Below, piece by piece: positions 38,480 to 47,243 of a stretch of 64,000 nucleotides of DNA. The DNA is from Marinobacter shengliensis (lineage in GTDB: Bacteria; Pseudomonadota; Gammaproteobacteria; Pseudomonadales; Oleiphilaceae), in the NCBI RefSeq assembly GCF_003007715.1, contig NZ_PXNO01000003.1, positions 1 to 64,000 of the forward strand, read 5' to 3'. Position 1 is the stretch's first letter, and each line of letters starts with the position of its first letter. A program made the translations under genes and the position numbers. The notes below the pieces were generated by a model that saw nothing but the letters and a program-made list of their open reading frames with translations, did not search any database and was not told where the DNA came from.

Positions 38480-39649
38480 ATGATGCGCAATCGCCGCCCA
38501 CTGAATCCCGAACATACGCAGTCTCACCTGCCCATGGGCGGCCTGATCCGCAATCGTATGCGGCGGCTCTTTGTCATACTGGGCTGCTTGCTCATCACCC
38601 AGATACTGATTATCTGGGCGGCAGAGCCTCTGACGCTGTTCGAGGCAGCGTGGATGACCATGACCACGCTGGTTACCGTGGGCTACGGCGATTTCGCACC
38701 AGAAACCACCGTTGGCCGCCTGAGCACCATCCTGCTGATGTTTATCAGTGCCATCACGCTGCTGACGTTGATCGTCAGCGACTATATTGAATACCGGTTC
38801 TACCGCCGTGAACGAATCCTGACCGGACGCTGGATTTACAACATGAAAGATCACATCGTAATCATCAACACCCCTCGCAGTGGCGGCGAGCAGTACTTTA
38901 TGCGCTTTGCCTCCCAGATCCGCTCGGTACCCGAGTACCACACGGTACCCATCATGCTGCTGACCCGTCAGTTCCCGGGCGGATTACCAGCAGAACTGTC
39001 CGACTGCGGGATGGTCCATTTTCATGGCGCGGGCAACGATCCAGAAGCCCTGAAAGCGGTGCATGCCGGCAGTGCCAAACACATCATTGTGCTCGCCGCA
39101 GACGAATCCGATCCATTCTCAGACAGCCTGACCTTCGATATCGCCCACAGACTGGTAGAATCCAACCTGGGGGGTCGAACCACCGTGGAATGCGTGAGTG
39201 ATCACAATCGCGACCGTTTCAAAACACTTGGGGTGCGCACCACGATCCGTCCGGTTCGCACCTACCCAGAGATCATGGTTCGTGCCGTGGTGGCGCCGGG
39301 TTCCGAGAAGGTGCTGGAAGACATGTTCAATTACGAACGCGACCATCCTCACCGCTATGATCTGGAGTTGGACGACCTGGTCTGGGCAGACATTGTCAGC
39401 GCCCTTGTGCGCCACGGCATTGGCACTGCCCTGGCGTATATCGATCACGACAATGAAGTGATTTGCCACCCTCCCACCAATGAAGAGGTCGAGGGCAAGG
39501 GACTGATCGTGCTGGTGCGATCCACAGACACCCCATCCGTGTCTGTGGTTGAGGAGGCCCTGGACCGGTATCGGGAATTCCTCAAGCAGTGGCGAGACCT
39601 GCACAATCACGACGAGCAGACGTCCGAAACCGTGACACCAAAAGAGTAA
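38480..39649 (+). CDS. Two-helix potassium channel with RCK (TrkA-N) domain
   Basis: This 389-residue ion channel has an N-terminal two-helix pore (LFVILGCLLITQILIIWAA, then the second helix near residues 75-100). The selectivity filter is TLVTVGYGDFAP. The remaining 280 residues form a cytosolic RCK regulatory region (HIVIINTPRSGGEQYFMRFA, IIVLAADESDPFSDSL). It is thus like MthK-type channels. It precedes mgtE by only eight bases, suggesting joint expression of K+ and Mg2+ transport. Confidence 0.9.
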   Translation: MMRNRRPLNPEHTQSHLPMGGLIRNRMRRLFVILGCLLITQILIIWAAEPLTLFEAAWMTMTTLVTVGYGDFAPETTVGRLSTILLMFISAITLLTLIVSDYIEYRFYRRERILTGRWIYNMKDHIVIINTPRSGGEQYFMRFASQIRSVPEYHTVPIMLLTRQFPGGLPAELSDCGMVHFHGAGNDPEALKAVHAGSAKHIIVLAADESDPFSDSLTFDIAHRLVESNLGGRTTVECVSDHNRDRFKTLGVRTTIRPVRTYPEIMVRAVVAPGSEKVLEDMFNYERDHPHRYDLELDDLVWADIVSALVRHGIGTALAYIDHDNEVICHPPTNEEVEGKGLIVLVRSTDTPSVSVVEEALDRYREFLKQWRDLHNHDEQTSETVTPKE

Positions 39650-39657
39650 GGTAACGA

Positions 39658-41013
39658 ATGTCATACCTGGACTCCGAATTCTACCAGCCCATTTTTGAGG
39701 CCATCGCCACCGACGACCAGGCACAGATTCAGGCAGCAGCCGCCACCTTCAATGCCGCTGACCTTGCGGAGTTTGTTGAAGAAAACCCGGATAACGAGGA
39801 AGGCATCCGCCTTCTTCGGGCCCTGACAACAGAGCAAAGCGCCAAGGTATTCGGTTATATCGGCCCCAACACCCAAACGTTGATCGCCGAGCTGTTGCCC
39901 ACCCAAGACCTGGCTGAGCTGGTAACCGCCATGCCCTCGGACGAACGGGCCGACTTCTTCAACCTGCTGGATGAGAACCGCCAGCACACCCTGTTCCAGT
40001 CCCTCGCCAGCAAAGAACGGGAAGACCTTCGGCGCCTGGCAAGCTTTGAGGAAGGCACCGCCGGCGCCCTGATGAGCTCGGAATACGCGGTGATCAGCAC
40101 CGGCATGTCCGCCAGCGCGGCGATTAACCTGCTCCGAAACACCGCGCCGGATAAAGAAACCATCTACCAGGCGTACGTGATCGATGACCAGCACAAACTG
40201 GTGGGTGCAGTTTCCCTTCGGAACCTGATTACCGCAATGCCTGGCACGCCGGTGGACGACCTGATTGCTACGGGCCTGGTGACCGCCAGCACCGACACCC
40301 CCCAGGAAGAAGTGGCCCGACTGATATCACGCTACGACTTGCTGGCACTGCCAATCCTGGATCAGGACGAACGGCTGGTGGGCATCGTCACCTACGATGA
40401 CGCCATGGACGTAGCGGAAGAAGAAGCCACCGAAGACATCCACAAAGGCGCCACGGTAGGCAAACTGGAAACCGGCCTGAGGGATGCAACGCCGTTCTCG
40501 CTCTACCGCTCGCGGGTGCAATGGTTGGTGATTCTGGTGTTTGCCAACATCTTTACCGGGGCCGGCATTGCCTATTTTGAAGACATTATTTCCGAACACA
40601 TTGCCTTGCTGTTCTTCATGCCGCTTCTGGTCGCCAGCGCCGGTAATGCCGGGGCTCAGTCAGCCACGCTTATGGTACGGGGTATGGCTACTGGTGATGT
40701 TACCGTCGCCGACTGGGGCAAATTGCTGGGTAAAGAAACCCTGGTAGCCAGCGCCCTTGGCGTTACCATGGCCGTTGCAGTGATGGTGGTTGGCTTTATG
40801 CGCGCCGGGCCGGACATTGCCTTTGTGGTAGCCGTTACCATGATCGCCGTGGTGATGGTGGGCAGCCTCATTGGTATGCTGCTGCCTTTCCTGCTGGACA
40901 AGCTGAAGTTTGACCCGGCAACGGCCAGTACACCGCTGATTACCACCATTGCCGACGTCAGCGGTGTGCTGATTTACTTCAGCGTGGCTACGGCCCTGCT
41001 GGGGCTCGGTTAG
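39658..41013 (+). CDS. mgtE: Magnesium transporter MgtE
   Basis: This 451-residue Mg2+ channel/transporter has three parts. The N-terminal helical superhelical domain spans residues about 1-130 (LLPTQDLAELVTAMPSDERA). Two CBS domains span residues about 130-255 (AYVIDDQHKLVGAVSLRNLI). The C-terminal half has five membrane helices, including the conserved MPLLVASAGNAGAQSATLM. The CBS part senses internal Mg2+ and gates the pore. The gene overlaps the convergent CYTH gene by 26 bp. Confidence 0.95.
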   Translation: MSYLDSEFYQPIFEAIATDDQAQIQAAAATFNAADLAEFVEENPDNEEGIRLLRALTTEQSAKVFGYIGPNTQTLIAELLPTQDLAELVTAMPSDERADFFNLLDENRQHTLFQSLASKEREDLRRLASFEEGTAGALMSSEYAVISTGMSASAAINLLRNTAPDKETIYQAYVIDDQHKLVGAVSLRNLITAMPGTPVDDLIATGLVTASTDTPQEEVARLISRYDLLALPILDQDERLVGIVTYDDAMDVAEEEATEDIHKGATVGKLETGLRDATPFSLYRSRVQWLVILVFANIFTGAGIAYFEDIISEHIALLFFMPLLVASAGNAGAQSATLMVRGMATGDVTVADWGKLLGKETLVASALGVTMAVAVMVVGFMRAGPDIAFVVAVTMIAVVMVGSLIGMLLPFLLDKLKFDPATASTPLITTIADVSGVLIYFSVATALLGLG

Positions 41014-41869
41014 CGGAAGCATCTGCCAAGACCAGCTGAAGCGCTCCAAGACGGGGCGCTTTTTCTATCAGTTCTGGCACGGCGTGTTGGCCTGTTATTG
41101 GCTGGATTTCATCCCACAGCGCTTGCACTCCCGCTTGTATAGCCGCGTTTTTTACCCTCAGCAGAGCAGGCTCTGGGCAGTTTAGCGGTTTTTGCAGAAG
41201 CCAACTGAGACTGAGTTGTTGGAGAAACTCCGTGACAGACAACTCGCCAGGAGCCTGGTCCAGTTCCGGCCGATAGATTCCAGCCAGGTAGTATCCCTGC
41301 TCGGCTTTGCTCACCAGATTCAGAAACACTGGCACTTCATCTGCCAACATCCGGGCCCAGGACATCAGTGCTGCTGGGTTTCCGGATTTCAGCTCGAACT
41401 CCACTTCGTGGAGCGCTCGGGATTGCCCGCCGCCCACAATCTCGCCGGAGTCTACCGCCACTTCAACAACCGCATCCGCGGTTTCCAGCATGACCAACTG
41501 ACGGTTGAAGTTGGTTTCAAAGGCCACCTGGAGTTGTTGAAGATCCAACTGCTTTTTCAAGGGCGTACTTTCGAGCAGCGACAGATCCAGCTCGGGTCCC
41601 GGCAGCGGCCACTCCCACTCCTGCCGGCGATGGGCGCCATCTACAAATTCGCCCTGGGTTTTCAGGGTCTGGATAAAGCGATCTCCGGATTGCCTCACAC
41701 GAAGTGCCGCCCTGGCCCTGTTAAGCGCTGCGTCCGGCGTATCGTAGTAGCGATTCACCAGGAGTTTTTGGCCACCAGGCCTGGCCTCAGGCTGCGCAAG
41801 CAACCACTCCAGGGTTTGTGCCTGCGCCGATTCTGATAGGGTCAGTTTGATTTCAAGTTCGATAGCCAT
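40988..41869 (-). CDS. CYTH-domain protein (inorganic triphosphatase-like)
   Basis: This 293-residue CYTH (triphosphate tunnel metalloenzyme) protein starts MAIELEIKLTLSESAQAQTL, with the ExExK signature ELEIK. Further tunnel residues are in NRYYDTPDAAL, ALRVRQSGDRFIQTLKTQG and LHEVEFELKSG. E. coli YgiF, a tripolyphosphatase, has a full CHAD domain after the CYTH part. Here only about 90 residues remain, so CHAD is absent or truncated. The ATG at 41869 has a GGAA ribosome binding site; a TTG at 41881 is less likely. Activity on tripolyphosphate is inferred. Confidence 0.85.
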   Translation of the reverse strand: MAIELEIKLTLSESAQAQTLEWLLAQPEARPGGQKLLVNRYYDTPDAALNRARAALRVRQSGDRFIQTLKTQGEFVDGAHRRQEWEWPLPGPELDLSLLESTPLKKQLDLQQLQVAFETNFNRQLVMLETADAVVEVAVDSGEIVGGGQSRALHEVEFELKSGNPAALMSWARMLADEVPVFLNLVSKAEQGYYLAGIYRPELDQAPGELSVTEFLQQLSLSWLLQKPLNCPEPALLRVKNAAIQAGVQALWDEIQPITGQHAVPELIEKAPRLGALQLVLADASANRAPAGP

Positions 41870-41901
41870 GATGGTTTCCAAATAACAGACCCCTTAAAAT
41901 A

Positions 41902-41933
41902 CAAAAGCCGGTGACCTGAGTCACCGGCTTTTG
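41902..41933. terminator. Bidirectional terminator after the porin gene
   Basis: CAAAAGCCGGTGAC (41902-41915) pairs perfectly with GTCACCGGCTTTTG (41920-41933) around a four-base loop. The T-run lies in the stem for both strands. It ends the minus-strand porin transcript and separates it from the CYTH gene. Confidence 0.92.
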
Positions 41934-41960
41934 AGACTACTTGATTAGCTGGTTAGCTGA

Positions 41961-42938
41961 TCAGAAGTAGTAAGTTGCACCAACGGCTGCAACAGAGCGT
42001 TCGCTCTTGTCAGCAACGCCGTATACGCCGTCGTCACCGCCACCGAGGTAGCCTTCGAAGTACACGTACATGTTGTCAGACAGGTTGTGCAGGGCCTGCA
42101 GAGTGATGGTGTCGACATCGACATCACCCACAGAAGAGTTGGAGTCGTACTGGCTCAGCTCATAAGACAGCGCGAACTGGTTTTTGCCCAGAGTGTAGAC
42201 ACCCATCACACCGAAGGTATCGGCAACGTCTTTACGAGTGTGGAATTCACCAGTCAGACGCAGGTTGTCCAGGTTGTAGCTGGCACGCAGACCGTAGGTG
42301 TTTTCGTTGTTCTCACCACCACGACCACCGTCGTTGGAGTCAACAGCAAAGGCCAGCTCCAGGGCATCTACCTGGTACATGGCAGCCAGCTGCCACGGGT
42401 AAGATTTCTTGGAAACGGCAGGATCGCCATCACCGTTCACCTGAACAGCCGCGCCAATAGTCAGGCCGCCGAAGTTCGGAGACAGGTACTGAACCATGTC
42501 GCCTTCGCCGGTGTCGTACTCAATGCCCTGGCTCAGACTTGCCACTTCGTAGAACTCTGAGATTTCAGTAGTGGCGATTTCGTAGATAGTATCGTCTTTA
42601 CCTACCCACAGCTGACCAAAGTTCTCACCACGTACACCGATGTAAGCTTCGTCAATCTCGTAGATACCAGATCCACGGGAGTTGTTGTCATCAGCGTTGA
42701 AGTGGAATTCAGCCTTGAAGAAGCCCTCAATACCAGGAGCGATCTGGTGGTTGTGCAGAACGCCAATGGTAGAACCATTGTCGAAATGCTCAACTTCGGA
42801 ACCGCCACCGTCGACGTTATCATGGGTAACGGCCAGCTGGATGTTACCGTAGATAGTCGGCAGGTTGCTTTCCTGGGCCAGAGCAGCGCCAGAGAAGGTT
42901 GCAGCTGCGATAGCAGAAGCAAGGATAGTTTTTTTCAT
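41961..42938 (-). CDS. Gram-negative porin (beta-barrel)
   Basis: This 325-residue outer-membrane porin has a signal peptide (MKKTILASAIAAATFSGAAL, cleaved after ALA) and a beta-barrel ending with a C-terminal aromatic residue (VGATYYF). The barrel starts LPTIYGNIQLAVTHDNVDGG and shows the porin stretch GLRASYNLDNLRLTGEFHTR. I used the ATG at 42938 with a GGAAG ribosome binding site. The longer open frame (to 43049) has no signal peptide at its start. Codon use is biased to frequent codons, as for a highly expressed gene. Confidence 0.93.
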   Translation of the reverse strand: MKKTILASAIAAATFSGAALAQESNLPTIYGNIQLAVTHDNVDGGGSEVEHFDNGSTIGVLHNHQIAPGIEGFFKAEFHFNADDNNSRGSGIYEIDEAYIGVRGENFGQLWVGKDDTIYEIATTEISEFYEVASLSQGIEYDTGEGDMVQYLSPNFGGLTIGAAVQVNGDGDPAVSKKSYPWQLAAMYQVDALELAFAVDSNDGGRGGENNENTYGLRASYNLDNLRLTGEFHTRKDVADTFGVMGVYTLGKNQFALSYELSQYDSNSSVGDVDVDTITLQALHNLSDNMYVYFEGYLGGGDDGVYGVADKSERSVAAVGATYYF

Positions 42939-43429
42939 GTTGCGTCTTCCTTTTTGAGTTAACTCAGGTTTTCGACGGGTTCTAAATCCCGATTTTTGCT
43001 GGCAAAAACAGCCTGGGCTGCGCTTGCCGGACTCCTGATCGCCTCCCATTTATATCCTGCGGGACACGACATTTTTTCTTTTTATATGACTCAAGCCATC
43101 AAGCTGAGCCTTACATCTCAACCACTTAACAGCTTTTCTTAAAGCTCTTAGTGATGACCCTGTTTTAATACAATGAATGTATTTTTGCAAATTTTTAACA
43201 ACCGGTTTTTAGCCTTTTTGGTGCCTGCAAGGCAACCCTTTATGCCCAAAAGTTTGCCAGCTTTCCGATATGCAGATCACTCAAATTCGAGGCCAGAACA
43301 GGTTTTTCCAATCTAAAACATACAGTTAAACCATGCCAAGCCGTTTCACAACATCTTCGTCAAATCATATGCCCGACATTGCGGCACCAGAAACGCGCAC
43401 ACAGAGGGTACGCGCAACATTTCGGGGCA
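42939..43429. other. Gene-free AT-rich region upstream of the porin gene
   Basis: This 491-bp stretch between the porin start and the dtd stop contains no convincing gene. It is clearly more AT-rich than the surroundings (for example 43181-43220 and 43300-43340) and has several T-rich and A-rich tracts. The minus-strand porin promoter and regulatory sites are expected here. A short inverted repeat (GGTGCCTGCAAGGCAACC, 43221-43238) is visible. I cannot assign precise promoter elements. Confidence 0.6.
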
Positions 43430-43885
43430 TTAACGTTTCTGCGCAACCTCCAGCAAAAAGGTGACTGGCCCGTCATTGATAAGCGCGACTTTCATATCCG
43501 CTCCAAACTCCCCTTCTTCCACGCGCTCGCACCCCATTTGGTTACGGGCACTGATCAGGAACTCGCGATACAACGAAACAGCCAGCTCCGGTGCAGCAGC
43601 CAGTGAAAAGCCCGCCCGGGTGCCTGAACTGGTGTCGGCCGCAAGCGTAAACTGGGGAACAACAAGGATGGAGCCGCCCGCATCCTGAACGTTAATGTTC
43701 ATACGGCCTTGCTCGTCCGGAAAAACCCGGTAGGAAAGAATTTTTCGGCACAGCTCCTTTGCCTCACTCGGTGAGTCGTCCCTTTCAACGCCCAGCAGTA
43801 ACAAAAGCCCCTTGCCAATGCTGGCAATTTTCCGGCCGTCAACCGTTACGCTGGCTTCCGATACTCGCTGGATAAGTCCTTTCAT
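43430..43885 (-). CDS. dtd: D-aminoacyl-tRNA deacylase
   Basis: Dtd removes D-amino acids (and glycine from tRNA-Ala) from mischarged tRNAs. The 151-residue product starts [20 protein letters not shown]. It has both family active-site motifs: [19 protein letters not shown] (usually SQFTL, here PQFTL) and the cross-subunit [11 protein letters not shown]. It follows pip on the same strand by 106 bp, as in Pseudomonas. Confidence 0.95.
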   Translation of the reverse strand: MKGLIQRVSEASVTVDGRKIASIGKGLLLLLGVERDDSPSEAKELCRKILSYRVFPDEQGRMNINVQDAGGSILVVPQFTLAADTSSGTRAGFSLAAAPELAVSLYREFLISARNQMGCERVEEGEFGADMKVALINDGPVTFLLEVAQKR

Positions 43886-43991
43886 TCAATCCCTTGAGCA
43901 ACAACTTCGAGGGTTAAAAATCAGAAACGTCGAGAGTGTATCGGCGCGCAACACCGGCCGCAACCCCTCAGATCAAGAAAAGATAATCCAG

Positions 43992-44954
43992 TCACCCGGC
44001 GGGCGAGTCAGATTGTGACACCACATCCTCAACGGCCCGAATCAGTGCATCGACAATGGCAGGTTCAGACGCGGAATGCCCCGCATCGCGGATAATACGT
44101 AGGCCTGCTTCTGGCCAGGCCAGACTGAGCGCCAGGGCGTTATCCAGCGGACACACCATATCGTAGCGGCCATGGACGATCACACCGGGTATTCCGGAAA
44201 GCCGCGCAGCATTTCGCACGATCTGGTCTGGCACTAAAAACGCCTGGTTCACAAAGTAATGGCATTCAATCCTTGCCAAAGCAATCGCAACATGTGGGTG
44301 AGCGAAGCGTTCAACAACCCGAGGGTTGGGATGCAAGGTAGCGCAACGCCCTTCCCAGACTGACCAGGCCTTAGCTGCCTGAATCTGCTCAAGCTCGTTG
44401 GGGCTGGTCAGCCTGCGGTAATAGGCCGACACCAGATCATCACGCTCCACGTCGGGGATGGGTGACACGAAATCCTGCCAGTAGTCCGGGAACACGCGGC
44501 TGGCGCCTTCCTGATAGAACCATTGGATATCTTTGGGCCGGCACAGAAAAATGCCACGGAGTACCAACCCAGAGACCCGCTCCGGGTAAGCCTGAGCATA
44601 CACCAGGCTGAGGGTGGAGCCCCAGCTGCCGCCAAACAGCAGCCAGCGATCAATACCCAGAAACTGGCGAACGGTTTCCATGTCCTCCACCAGCTTGTCT
44701 GTGCTATTGCCTTCCAGTTCCGCAAGCGGGGTGGATCGCCCTGCCCCGCGCTGGTCCATCAGAATGATCCGGAAGCGTTCAGCATCAAAATATCGCCGGT
44801 GATTATCCTCACAGCCACCACCTGGCCCCCCATGCACCACTAACACAGGAATACCCTCCGGGTTGCCGGACTCTTCCAGGTAAAGCTCATGGGGCTCTTC
44901 CACCGCGAGGTGGTGACGAGCGTAGGGCTGGATTTCAGGATACAGGCTCAGCAT
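43992..44954 (-). CDS. pip: Proline iminopeptidase
   Basis: This 320-residue alpha/beta hydrolase cleaves N-terminal proline from peptides. The oxyanion region HGGPGGGCEDNHRRYFD, the nucleophile elbow GGSWGSTL and the late HGRYDMVCPLDNA (Asp) and DAGHSASEP (His) show the full catalytic triad. The start LSLYPEIQPYARHHLAVEEP is typical. It precedes dtd and is probably cotranscribed with it. Confidence 0.94.
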   Translation of the reverse strand: MLSLYPEIQPYARHHLAVEEPHELYLEESGNPEGIPVLVVHGGPGGGCEDNHRRYFDAERFRIILMDQRGAGRSTPLAELEGNSTDKLVEDMETVRQFLGIDRWLLFGGSWGSTLSLVYAQAYPERVSGLVLRGIFLCRPKDIQWFYQEGASRVFPDYWQDFVSPIPDVERDDLVSAYYRRLTSPNELEQIQAAKAWSVWEGRCATLHPNPRVVERFAHPHVAIALARIECHYFVNQAFLVPDQIVRNAARLSGIPGVIVHGRYDMVCPLDNALALSLAWPEAGLRIIRDAGHSASEPAIVDALIRAVEDVVSQSDSPAG

Positions 44955-45009
44955 GACGAACTCCGTTTAGGGATAACGGTAGTCTAGCTGAGATTTAAGG
45001 GGAGAAAGC

Positions 45010-45029
45010 AATGGCCGTCCCTGGCCATT
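45010..45029 (-). repeat. Small hairpin with AGGGAC loop after typA
   Basis: On the minus strand AATGGCC-AGGGAC-GGCCATT forms a perfect 7-bp stem with a six-base loop. The loop is the same as in the small hairpins of the long-stem repeats (copies A-C). It lies 11 bases after the typA stop and before pip, with only a weak T-rich tail. It could be a weak terminator or a solo unit of the same repeat family. Confidence 0.6.
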
Positions 45030-45040
45030 CAATTCTAATC

Positions 45041-46852
45041 TTACTTCTTACCGGCGCGCTTACGCTCGTTCTCGGTCAGCAGTTTCTTGCGCAGACGGAT
45101 CGACTTGGGCGTTACCTCTACCAGTTCGTCGTCATCAATGAACTCCAGCGCCTGCTCCAGGGTGAACTTGATGGGCGGTACCAGGCCGATCACTTCGTCT
45201 TTACCAGAGGCACGCATGTTGTCCAGCTTCTTGCCCTTGGTGGGGTTAACCACCAGGTCGTTGTCGCGGCTGTGGATACCACACAGCTGGCCTTCATAGA
45301 TCTCCTGGCCCGGGTCGAGGAACAGCTTGCCACGGCTCTGCAGGGTTTCCAGCGAGTAGGTCAGCGCTGTGCCCGTGGCCATGGAGACAATCACACCATT
45401 CTGGCGGCTGGTTACGTCACCCAGTTTGATCGGGCCGTAGTGGCTGAAGGTAGACGTCAGAATACCGGTGCCCGATGTCATGGTCAGGAAGGTATTCCGG
45501 AAACCAATCAGGCCACGGGCGGGAATGGTGTATTCCAGGCGGATACGACCCTTGCCATCCGGGATCATGTTGGTCATGTCGCCCTTGCGCAGTCCCATCT
45601 GTTCCATAATGGAACCCTGGTGCTGCTCTTCAATGTCGATGATCACGTTCTCGTAAGGCTCTTGCTTGACGCCATCGATCTCCTTGATCACAACCTCCGG
45701 GCGGCCCACGGCCAACTCGAAGTTCTCACGGCGCATGTTCTCGATCAATACGGACAGGTGCAGCTCACCCCGGCCGGAGACCTTGAACTTGTCGGCAGAG
45801 TCCCCTTCTTCTACCCGTAGCGCCACGTTGTGCAGCAGTTCTTTTTCCAGACGTTCCTTGATGTTACGGCTGGTCACGTACTTGCCTTCTTTGCCAGCAA
45901 ACGGTGAATCGTTGACCTGGAAGGTCATGGATACCGTGGGTTCGTCAACGGTCAGCGCCGGCAGTGCCTCAACATTGGCGGGATCGCATAAGGTATCAGA
46001 GATGTACAGCTGATCCAGACCACTCACGCACACAATGTCGCCAGCCTGCGCTTCTTCAACTTCCACACGCTGCAGACCGGAGTGGCCCATGATTTTCAGG
46101 ATACGACCATTACGCTTCTTGCCATCGGCACCGACAGCCACCACCGGAGTGTTGGTTCTGACCTTGCCACGCATAATGCGGCCGATACCGATCACGCCCA
46201 GGAAGCTGTTGTAGTCCAACTGGGAAATCTGCATCTGGAACGGGCCGTCCAGATCTACGGAAGGCGCGGGCACATGGTCGACAATCGCCTGGAATACGGC
46301 ATCCATGTTGTCGTCCAGGTTTTCATGCTCCATGCCGGCAATGCCGTTCAGGGCACTGGCGTAAACAATCGGGAAGTCCAACTGCTCGTCGGTGGCACCA
46401 AGGTTATCGAACAGGTCAAATACCTGATCCACCACCCAGTCCGGGCGCGCGCCGGGGCGGTCAATCTTGTTAACCACCACGATCGGGCGCAGGCCAGCGG
46501 CAAACGCCTTCTGGGTTACAAAACGGGTCTGCGGCATCGGGCCATCAATGGAATCCACCACCAACAGCACACTGTCTACCATGCTCATGACTCGCTCAAC
46601 TTCGCCACCAAAATCCGCGTGCCCCGGGGTGTCCACGATGTTGATGTCGTAGTCTTTCCATTTCAGCGCGGTATTTTTCGCCAGAATGGTGATGCCACGC
46701 TCTTTTTCCTGGTCGTTAGAGTCCATAACGCGCTCGTTTTCGAGCTCTTTACGGTCCAGAGTTCCAGACTGGCGCAACAATTGGTCAACCAGGGTGGTTT
46801 TACCGTGGTCAACGTGGGCAATAATGGCAACGTTTCTAAGCTTATCAATCAC
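45041..46852 (-). CDS. typA: Translational GTPase TypA/BipA
   Basis: BipA is a ribosome-binding GTPase important for 50S assembly and stress growth. From the GTG at 46852 (preceded by AGGA) the product is 603 residues, the family length. The open frame to 47146 runs into the glnA control region and is not coding. G motifs: [30 protein letters not shown] and [12 protein letters not shown]. The C-terminal BipA-specific domain ends [20 protein letters not shown]. The gene is divergent from glnA, an arrangement also known from E. coli. Confidence 0.97.
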   Translation of the reverse strand: MIDKLRNVAIIAHVDHGKTTLVDQLLRQSGTLDRKELENERVMDSNDQEKERGITILAKNTALKWKDYDINIVDTPGHADFGGEVERVMSMVDSVLLVVDSIDGPMPQTRFVTQKAFAAGLRPIVVVNKIDRPGARPDWVVDQVFDLFDNLGATDEQLDFPIVYASALNGIAGMEHENLDDNMDAVFQAIVDHVPAPSVDLDGPFQMQISQLDYNSFLGVIGIGRIMRGKVRTNTPVVAVGADGKKRNGRILKIMGHSGLQRVEVEEAQAGDIVCVSGLDQLYISDTLCDPANVEALPALTVDEPTVSMTFQVNDSPFAGKEGKYVTSRNIKERLEKELLHNVALRVEEGDSADKFKVSGRGELHLSVLIENMRRENFELAVGRPEVVIKEIDGVKQEPYENVIIDIEEQHQGSIMEQMGLRKGDMTNMIPDGKGRIRLEYTIPARGLIGFRNTFLTMTSGTGILTSTFSHYGPIKLGDVTSRQNGVIVSMATGTALTYSLETLQSRGKLFLDPGQEIYEGQLCGIHSRDNDLVVNPTKGKKLDNMRASGKDEVIGLVPPIKFTLEQALEFIDDDELVEVTPKSIRLRKKLLTENERKRAGKK

Positions 46853-46948
46853 AACGGGTATCCTGCAGAATTTAGCGGCGAGCAGTATATAGAAAAGTCC
46901 ATGTCGATAATATGAAGAATAGTGCCTAATATGTAACCAATCGGCTAA

Positions 46949-46965
46949 TGCACCGTTATCAGGCA
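46949..46965. promoter_or_regulatory. Weak NtrC-like half palindrome upstream of glnA
   Basis: TGCACCGTTATCAGGCA keeps the left half TGCACC exactly, while the right half is degenerate. It lies 30 bp (centre to centre) upstream of the better site at 46979-46995. This resembles the paired enhancer layout of enterobacterial glnA. Confidence 0.4.
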
Positions 46966-46978
46966 GGATAAGAATCAA

Positions 46979-46995
46979 TGCACCAATAAAGTGCA
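46979..46995. promoter_or_regulatory. NtrC-type enhancer site upstream of glnA
   Basis: TGCACCAATAAAGTGCA is a 17-bp near-perfect palindrome fitting the NtrC consensus TGCACC-N5-GGTGCA, with one change. It is centred about 115 bp upstream of the sigma-54 -12 element at 47094-47109, a normal enhancer distance. Confidence 0.8.
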
Positions 46996-47093
46996 CACAT
47001 TCAGTGCAACCAATGCCTGTAAGCTGCACTCCGGTGCGCCAGAATCGCCCCAAAGCCTTGCCGCTGCGCTGTTCTGGCGCAAAACCGAAAAAC

Positions 47094-47109
47094 TGGCAAG
47101 CCCCTTGCT
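47094..47109 (+). promoter_or_regulatory. Sigma-54 promoter of glnA
   Basis: TGGCAAGCCCCTTGCT matches the -24/-12 consensus TGGCACGN4TTGCW with the correct GG to GC spacing and one mismatch (A for C). Transcription would start near 47121, giving a leader of about 120 bases to the glnA ATG at 47244. Confidence 0.85.
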
Positions 47110-47243
47110 TATCCTTGTGCAGCCGTAATTGAAAGGTAAGAGCCAACAGCTTCTGTTAAGCTGCCCTGACCTGAAAAAGATCGGGCTTCAGCCCGCTGAA
47201 CGATCCGGCATAACGAACACGACATCACTACGGAGCATGCACA

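Noticed and set aside
46853..47146. N-terminal extension of typA
   Set aside because: It runs through the glnA sigma-54/NtrC region; the GTG at 46852 gives the exact family start.
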